Assembly (NCBI RefSeq): GCF_026341855.1
Contig: NZ_JAPENW010000001.1
Span: forward strand, 5,075,001 to 5,139,000
Length of the DNA stretch: 64,000 nucleotides
Direction: 5' to 3'
Source: Streptomyces sp. NBC_00568
Lineage (GTDB): Bacteria > Actinomycetota > Actinomycetes > Streptomycetales > Streptomycetaceae
Below the pieces are notes generated by a model, which worked only from the letters and a program-made list of their open reading frames with translations, was not told where the DNA came from and did not search any database. A program made the position numbers and the translations under genes. This document shows, in pieces, positions 58,821 through 64,000 of the stretch (position 1 is its first letter; each line of letters opens with the position of its first letter).

Positions 58821-60926
58821 TTAGCGGGGCCCCGCGGACGCCGCTCCGGACGCCTCGGGCATCGTGATCCTGCCCTCGTGGATCGCCTGGCCGTCCGTCC
58901 CCACGACCTTCCGGCCGTCGAGCGGCTTCTCCAGGTGCACCGTCTTCTCGTAGATCTTGGCGATCAGGATGCAGACCTTGTTCTTCCAGGGCTTCTCCGT
59001 CACGGTCACGGTCACCGTGCCGGAGCTCTCGCTCGCCGACACCGTGTAGTCGGCGCACACCCCGCCGGTGAAGCCGACCGTCAGGTCCTTGCCCTCCGCG
59101 GTGTAGCCCTGGATGTCCACGTCACGGGTGGCCGCCGGCGAGGACGGCTCGTCCTGCGGCGCGGTCGGCACCGGGGTCGGCTGCGCCGACGGTGCCGTCG
59201 AGGCCAGGAACTTCGGGTCGACCGCCGGATGCGTCACGGTGTAGGTGTCCTCGGAGCCCGGCGACCGCACCTCGAACAGCCAGGACGGCACGAGGGCCTG
59301 CCGCCCGTTCGCGCGGTGCGCCGCCAGTCCGAAGGTGGCCTTCTCGACGGTCACCGCCTCCGGCTTCGGCGCCGGGGTCGGGTGCTCGCACGGCATCTCG
59401 TCCCGGTCCTTGAGCGGTACGGGGCTGGCGCAGCCGCCGATGCCCATGCGCCCGTCGCCCGACGCCGACCCGTTCATCAGGTCCAGCGTCTTCTGCGCGC
59501 CGACGACCGGGTAGGTGTCCCCTTCCACGGGCGCCTTCAACTGGCCGCTGCCGCCGATGACATGACCGTCCACGTCGATCCGGAGGCCGGTCGTCCATCC
59601 GTACGTGGGCAGTCCGCCCACCAGCGGGTCGGCGTTCACCACCCGCACCCGGTCCATGAGCTGGCTCGCGTCCAGCTTCGCGTCGTCCTGGCCGACGGCC
59701 TTCAGCACGGGCGCCGCCGCCTTCTTGGCCGCCGCCTCGCTCACCGGGTCCGGCGCGAACTGGGTCAGAGAGCCGGAGCCGATGGGCCGGCACAGCTTGC
59801 TGCTGGGGCAGTTGTCGGTTCCCGGAATGTAGGAGCTGAAGGTCCAGGTCCCCGGTGCGTCCGCGTTCACCCGCAGGTTCGGCTCGGCGGCGTCCTTGAC
59901 GGAGCCGACCGTCCAGGTGTCCCCGGCCAGCCGTGGGGTGCCCGAGAGGCGCAGGGCCTTCGCGAGCCGGGCCACCTCGGCCCCGGTCACCCTGCCCTCG
60001 GCCCAGCGGACGCGCGCCGAGCCCGGTCCCGCGGGGAGTTCGCCGTCGGCGCGGTAGGTCGCGCCGTAGGGGTTGGGCTCGCCGGGCGCGATGCCGGCGG
60101 TGCCGCCCGTGGACCCCGTGCTCGTGGTGCTCTCCGAGTAGCCGTCGAGGGCGAGCGGCGGGGGAGTGGCGTCGCCGCCGGGCGTACCGGAACGGCCACC
60201 GCCGGACGCGGTCGCGGCGAAGTACGCTCCGCCGCCCCCGACGAGCAGCACCGCGGCGACGACCGAGGCGACGACCGCCGGCGTGTTCCGCCGCCGCGCC
60301 CCACCCGCCCCGGCACCCACGACGGGCCCTCCGACGATCCCCGAGAAGGAACCTTCGCCGGTGCCGTCGGCAGGACCCACGACGCTGCCTTCGGCGGGCG
60401 CCTCGGCAGGACCCTCGACGCTGCCTTCGCCAGCCTCCTCGGCGTGACCTTCGGCAGACCCCTCGGCGTGACCTTCGACGCTGCCTTCGCCGGCCCCCTC
60501 GGCGTGACCTTCTGAAGTGCCTTCGCCGGGCCCCTCGGATCGCCCTTCGGCCGCGCCTTCGACGGGCTCCTGGGCGGGACCGTCCCCGGTGTCCTCGCCA
60601 TGACTCCCGGCCGCGCCCTCCGCGGGCCCTTGGACCGGGCTCTCCGCGGGCCCTTGGGCCGCGCCCTCGGTCCGCGCTTCGACAGGGCGCTCGGCGGTTT
60701 CCCCGGTGGAGTCACCGGCGGTGGCCTCGCCGGGGGCCTCGGCGGAACCTTCGGCGGGCGCCTCGGTGGGCTCATCGACGGGGTTCTCGACGGCGCCCTC
60801 GGTGGGACCCGCGTCGGGGCCCACGACAGTGCCGTCGACGGCGCGCTCGGTGGCGCCCTCGACGGGACCCTGGGCGTGACCCTCGACGGGGTCCGTCGCG
60901 TCGTTGTCGGGTCGCTCGGTGCTCAC
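58821..60926 (-). CDS. Large membrane-anchored protein with acidic repeat N-terminus
   Basis: A 701-residue protein. The first 210 residues or so are a low-complexity acidic tract of short repeats of the type EGHAEG, EGPAEG and EGSVEG, presumably cytosolic. One membrane helix follows (VVASVVAAVLLVGGGGAYF, around residue 230). The extracytoplasmic part contains a domain with four or more cysteines (DNCPSSKLC, GGCASPVPL, DEMPCEHP, GGVCADY, NKVCILI) and ends with a beta-rich segment. Related proteins without the long tract occur in streptomycetes; function unknown. AAGGAG precedes the GTG at 60926. Confidence 0.75.
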   Translation of the reverse strand: MSTERPDNDATDPVEGHAQGPVEGATERAVDGTVVGPDAGPTEGAVENPVDEPTEAPAEGSAEAPGEATAGDSTGETAERPVEARTEGAAQGPAESPVQGPAEGAAGSHGEDTGDGPAQEPVEGAAEGRSEGPGEGTSEGHAEGAGEGSVEGHAEGSAEGHAEEAGEGSVEGPAEAPAEGSVVGPADGTGEGSFSGIVGGPVVGAGAGGARRRNTPAVVASVVAAVLLVGGGGAYFAATASGGGRSGTPGGDATPPPLALDGYSESTTSTGSTGGTAGIAPGEPNPYGATYRADGELPAGPGSARVRWAEGRVTGAEVARLAKALRLSGTPRLAGDTWTVGSVKDAAEPNLRVNADAPGTWTFSSYIPGTDNCPSSKLCRPIGSGSLTQFAPDPVSEAAAKKAAAPVLKAVGQDDAKLDASQLMDRVRVVNADPLVGGLPTYGWTTGLRIDVDGHVIGGSGQLKAPVEGDTYPVVGAQKTLDLMNGSASGDGRMGIGGCASPVPLKDRDEMPCEHPTPAPKPEAVTVEKATFGLAAHRANGRQALVPSWLFEVRSPGSEDTYTVTHPAVDPKFLASTAPSAQPTPVPTAPQDEPSSPAATRDVDIQGYTAEGKDLTVGFTGGVCADYTVSASESSGTVTVTVTEKPWKNKVCILIAKIYEKTVHLEKPLDGRKVVGTDGQAIHEGRITMPEASGAASAGPR

Positions 60927-61135
60927 CGCATCGCTCCTTCGGCTCCACTGCTGTCCCATGACCCGGCCCTGTCAATGACGGGCTCTCCAGGGTCGTATAC
61001 CGCATCCCCTTTACGGGGGACAGCGATGGGACGCAGCGGGGGAGCGCACGGTTCCCTGCGGGCGCTCTCCGTACTCACCCGTTCGGCGCCGCCGGACTCT
61101 CACCCGTACGGCGGCACCGCTCGGGCCGGGGCCGA

Positions 61136-61357
61136 TCAGTCCCCGTAGTCGGACATCGCGTCCAGCAGTCGTGCGGAGGTGGGCGGAACGGTCACCCCGT
61201 GGATGAGTGAGGGGGAGACGGGGAGGGAAGAGACCGGTGCGGGAGCCGACCAGTGGCCGGCCATCCGGGCGCAGTCGCCGCGCAGCGACGCCATATCGCC
61301 TTCCAGGTCGCTGACCGGGCCGAGCGGAGCGGTGTCATGGACCTTGAGGTTCGTCAT
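61136..61357 (-). CDS. Small protein of unknown function (73 aa)
   Basis: A 73-residue acidic protein (MTNLKVHDTAPLGPVSDLEGDMASLRGDCARMAGHWSAP ... LLDAMSDYGD). No membrane segment. No strong ribosome binding site is seen. It is divergent from the PfkB-family gene. The sequence does not look like random high-GC translation, but without relatives the call remains uncertain. Confidence 0.45.
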   Translation of the reverse strand: MTNLKVHDTAPLGPVSDLEGDMASLRGDCARMAGHWSAPAPVSSLPVSPSLIHGVTVPPTSARLLDAMSDYGD

Positions 61358-61492
61358 ACCGGAACCGTATGCACCGTTGCCGTCACGAAGAAAGATCTAC
61401 TATCGGGTAGTTTTGGCCGCTTCAGAGGGCGTCCACCGACCCGGTAGCGTTAACTGTCAATCCCCCTCCCCTCGCAGGAGCGTGTCCTAGCC

Positions 61493-62467
61493 GTGCGTAT
61501 CGCAGTCACCGGCTCCATCGCCACCGACCACCTCATGACCTTTCCCGGCCGATTCGCCGACCAGCTGGTCGCGGATCAGCTGCACACGGTCTCCCTCTCC
61601 TTCCTGGTCGACAACCTCGACGTCCGCCGGGGAGGGGTCGGCGCGAACATCGCGTTCGGTATGGGCCAGCTCGGTACCGGTCCGGTCCTGGTCGGGGCGG
61701 CAGGCTCCGACTTCGACGACTACCGTGCCTGGCTGGACCGGCACGGCGTCGACACCGAGTCCGTCCGGATCTCCGAGGTGCTGCACACCGCGCGCTTCGT
61801 GTGCACCACGGACGCCGACCACAACCAGATCGGCTCCTTCTACACGGGCGCGATGAGCGAGGCCCGCCTCATCGAGCTCAAGGCCGTCGCGGACCGGGTC
61901 GGCGGTCTCGACCTCGTTCTGATCGGTGCGGACGACCCCGAGGCGATGCTCCGCCACACCGAGGAGTGCCGCTCGCGCGCGATCCCGTTCGCCGCCGACT
62001 TCTCGCAGCAGATCGCTCGCATGAACGGCGACGAGATCCGGATACTGCTGGACGGGGCGACGTACCTCTTCTCGAACGAGTACGAGAAGGGACTCATCGA
62101 GTCCAAGACCGGCTGGAGCGACGAGGAGATCCTCTCCAAGGTCGGCCACCGGGTCACCACCCTGGGCTCGCGCGGTGTCCGTATCGAGCGCTCCGGCGAG
62201 GACCCGATCGAGGTCGGCTGCCCCGAGGAGGAGCTCAAGGCGGACCCGACCGGCGTCGGTGACGCGTTCCGCGCCGGCTTCCTCTCCGGTCTCGCCTGGG
62301 GTGTCTCCCTGCAGCGCGCCGCCCAGGTCGGCTGCATGCTCGCCACCCTCGTCATCGAGACGGTCGGCACCCAGGAGTACCAGCTGAGCCGCGCCCACTT
62401 CATGGACCGCTTCACCAAGGCGTACGGCCATGACGCCGCCGCCGAGGTCCGGGCCCACCTCTCCTAG
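61493..62467 (+). CDS. PfkB-family sugar/nucleoside kinase
   Basis: A 324-residue kinase of the ribokinase/adenosine kinase type. The first motif RRGGVGANIAFGMGQLG and the second motif DPTGVGDAFRAGFLSGLAWG with the catalytic aspartate are intact; VTTLGSRGV precedes the second. In actinobacteria this subgroup is usually annotated adenosine kinase. The exact substrate is not readable. GTG start with AGGAG 12 bases ahead. The region before it has the AT-richer AAAGATCTACTATCGGG that may belong to a promoter. Confidence 0.92.
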   Translation: MRIAVTGSIATDHLMTFPGRFADQLVADQLHTVSLSFLVDNLDVRRGGVGANIAFGMGQLGTGPVLVGAAGSDFDDYRAWLDRHGVDTESVRISEVLHTARFVCTTDADHNQIGSFYTGAMSEARLIELKAVADRVGGLDLVLIGADDPEAMLRHTEECRSRAIPFAADFSQQIARMNGDEIRILLDGATYLFSNEYEKGLIESKTGWSDEEILSKVGHRVTTLGSRGVRIERSGEDPIEVGCPEEELKADPTGVGDAFRAGFLSGLAWGVSLQRAAQVGCMLATLVIETVGTQEYQLSRAHFMDRFTKAYGHDAAAEVRAHLS

Positions 62468-62560
62468 GGGAGGGTCCGGGCCGGACACGCCCGGGCGGCG
62501 GCGGGAGTCCGCCTCGCCCGGGTCGAGGTCCCGGCCCGGCCTCCGGGACCGGGGTCTGTC

Positions 62561-63943
62561 CTAGGACAGCCGGCGGACCACATAGGCCGAGCCGTGGTCC
62601 GCCGCTTCCTCGCCGACGTACTCCTGGCCCCGCATCTCGCACCACGCCGGGATGTCGAGACGGGCCGCCTCGTCGTCGGAGAGGACCCGGACCGTGCCGC
62701 CGACCGGCACGTCCCCGATGACCTTTGCCAGCTCGATGACGGGGATCGGGCACCTCCTGCCCAGCGCGTTGACCACCAGCGAGTCGACGGAGGCGGGGGT
62801 CTTCGTCGCCGTCTCCGTCACGCCCAGCTTCTCGCGGACCCCCGAGACCGCGCCCGGGAGGACCGACAGGAAGCGGTCGACGTCCTCCTCCGGGGTGCCG
62901 GGCGGCAGCGACACCCGCACGTTGCCCTCGCTCAGCACGCCCATGGCCTTCAGGACATGACTGGGGGTGAGGGTGCTGCTCGTGCAGGACGAGCCCGAGG
63001 AGACCGAGAAGCCGCTCCGGTCCAGTTCGTGGAGCAGGGTCTCCCCGTCGACGTAGAGACAGGAGAAGGTGACGATCCCCGGGAGCCGGCGGACCGCGTC
63101 TCCGACCACCTCGACATCCGGCACCAGCGCGGGCACCCGTGCGCGGATCCGCTCCGTCAGTTCGCGCAGCCGTGCCGCCTCCCCGGCCGCCTCCGCGCGG
63201 ACGGCTCGCAGCGAGGCCGCCGCCGCCACGATCGCCGGGATGTTCTCGAACCCGGCCGCCCGCCCCGACTCCCGCTCGTCAGCGGGCCCTTGGGGCGCGA
63301 ACCGGACCCCCTTGCGTACGACGAGCAGTCCGACGCCCGAAGGGCCGCCCCATTTGTGGGCACTTGCCGTCAGCAGGGACCAGTCGCCCTCCACCCGCCC
63401 CCAGCCCAGCGACTGCGCCGCGTCCACCAGCAGCGGCACCCCCGACTCCCGGCACATCTGTGCTACCTCGGCCACCGGCTGCTCGGTGCCCACCTCGTGG
63501 TTGGCGGACTGAAGACAGGCCAGCGCGGTGTCGGGGCGCAGGGCCGCGGCGTAGGAAGAAGGGGACACCCTGCCCGCGCGGTCCACCTGAACCTGGGTCA
63601 CCGCGCCGCCCGACGCCTCGTGGACGTCTGCCGAATGGAGCACCGACGAATGTTCGACGGCTGACACGATCAGGTGGCGTCCGACTCGCCGGCGGCCCGC
63701 CAGGGCGCCCTCGATCCCGGAGTGCACCGCGCGGGTGCCGGAGGTGGTGAAGGCCAGTTCGTCGGGGCGGCAGCCCACCGCGTCGGCCGCCGCCTCGCGG
63801 GCCGCGTCGAGGAGCAGCCGGGCCCGGCGGCCCTCGCGGTACAGGCGGGCGGGATCGGCCCACCCCTCATCGAGCGAGGCCTGCAGGGCCTGTCGGGCGA
63901 CCGGGTGCAGCGGAGCCGCGGACGCGGCGTCGAAGTAGGACAC
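62561..63943 (-). CDS. Cysteine desulfurase-TusA sulfurtransferase fusion
   Basis: A 460-residue fusion. The N-terminal part (residues about 1-375) is a class V aminotransferase-type cysteine desulfurase: AVEHSSVLH, the PLP-contacting VDAAQSLG, the PLP lysine in TASAHKWGGPSGVG and the cysteine loop SVSSGSSCTSSTL. The C-terminal part (residues about 388-460) is a TusA-like domain with the sulfur-accepting cysteine in NALGRRCPIPVIELAKVIG. The fusion would pass sulfur from cysteine directly to its own acceptor. The GTG at 63943 was taken as start. Confidence 0.93.
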   Translation of the reverse strand: MSYFDAASAAPLHPVARQALQASLDEGWADPARLYREGRRARLLLDAAREAAADAVGCRPDELAFTTSGTRAVHSGIEGALAGRRRVGRHLIVSAVEHSSVLHSADVHEASGGAVTQVQVDRAGRVSPSSYAAALRPDTALACLQSANHEVGTEQPVAEVAQMCRESGVPLLVDAAQSLGWGRVEGDWSLLTASAHKWGGPSGVGLLVVRKGVRFAPQGPADERESGRAAGFENIPAIVAAAASLRAVRAEAAGEAARLRELTERIRARVPALVPDVEVVGDAVRRLPGIVTFSCLYVDGETLLHELDRSGFSVSSGSSCTSSTLTPSHVLKAMGVLSEGNVRVSLPPGTPEEDVDRFLSVLPGAVSGVREKLGVTETATKTPASVDSLVVNALGRRCPIPVIELAKVIGDVPVGGTVRVLSDDEAARLDIPAWCEMRGQEYVGEEAADHGSAYVVRRLS

Positions 63944-64000
63944 GCCACCACGCTAGCCCGTGCTCCGGAGGGGGCGTCAGAAGCCATCCGGACTGGGGCA

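Noticed and set aside
1..64000. CRISPR arrays, tRNA or rRNA genes
   Set aside because: No 24-40 bp direct repeats with unique spacers, no tRNA cloverleaf with a TTCGA-type T arm and no conserved rRNA segments were found. The integrase element is in a protein gene, not in a tRNA gene.

Overview
This window is a stretch of high-GC actinobacterial chromosome, almost certainly Streptomyces. Codons are strongly G/C-ending, GTG starts are frequent and antisense ORFs are long. The core gene content is also typical: glnA with a GlnR operator, lipA/lipB, an NsdA-like regulator, homodimeric aceE, sucB-lpd, pepA, cobS/cobT/cobU, pspA-pspAA, nadA-erpA and a DasR-type chitinase gene. No rRNA, tRNA or CRISPR was seen.

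Layout. 0-5 kb: a truncated DUF1269 gene, a small membrane protein, and an approximately 2.1-kb serine-integrase element lodged in the 3' end of pspAB, followed by htpX. 4.6-12 kb: nitrogen and lipoate genes (glnA, an RDD protein, a DUF4191 protein, a 65-aa conserved protein, lipA, lipB) and an NsdA-like regulator. 12-20 kb: a mixed conserved block (FAD oxidoreductase, epimerase, GNAT, MarP-like protease, PGRP amidase, DUF4240, WYL regulator). 20-30 kb: 2-oxoacid dehydrogenase genes (aceE, a GntR regulator, two-lipoyl sucB, lpd) and pepA. With lipA/lipB, most of the lipoate-dependent machinery lies within about 20 kb.

30-36.4 kb holds the most interesting block. It is a four-gene plus-strand cluster: a secreted Agd3/CE18-like deacetylase, a PelF-like GT4 glycosyltransferase, a membrane protein with about 12 helices, and a spherulin-4/GH135-like protein. 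It resembles a stripped-down Pel or galactosaminogalactan exopolysaccharide pathway suited to a cell without an outer membrane. 36-46 kb: RDD protein, cobS, three membrane proteins including an MprF-like aminoacyl-phosphatidylglycerol synthase and a rhomboid-like protein, cobT with an acidic tail, methyltransferases and an MBL-CobU fusion. 46-56 kb: DUF3043, pspA-pspAA behind a possible ECF promoter, a two-component system next to an RND transporter, and a GH19 chitinase gene with a DasR-type site. 56-64 kb: nadA, erpA, a large anchored surface protein, a PfkB kinase and a cysteine desulfurase-TusA fusion.

Four intergenic spacers hold unrelated GC-rich minisatellites (units of about 42, 80, 27/134 and 110 bp), likely variable-number loci. 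Strong perfect hairpins mark most gene ends. All functional calls come from reading the sequence; no database search was run.
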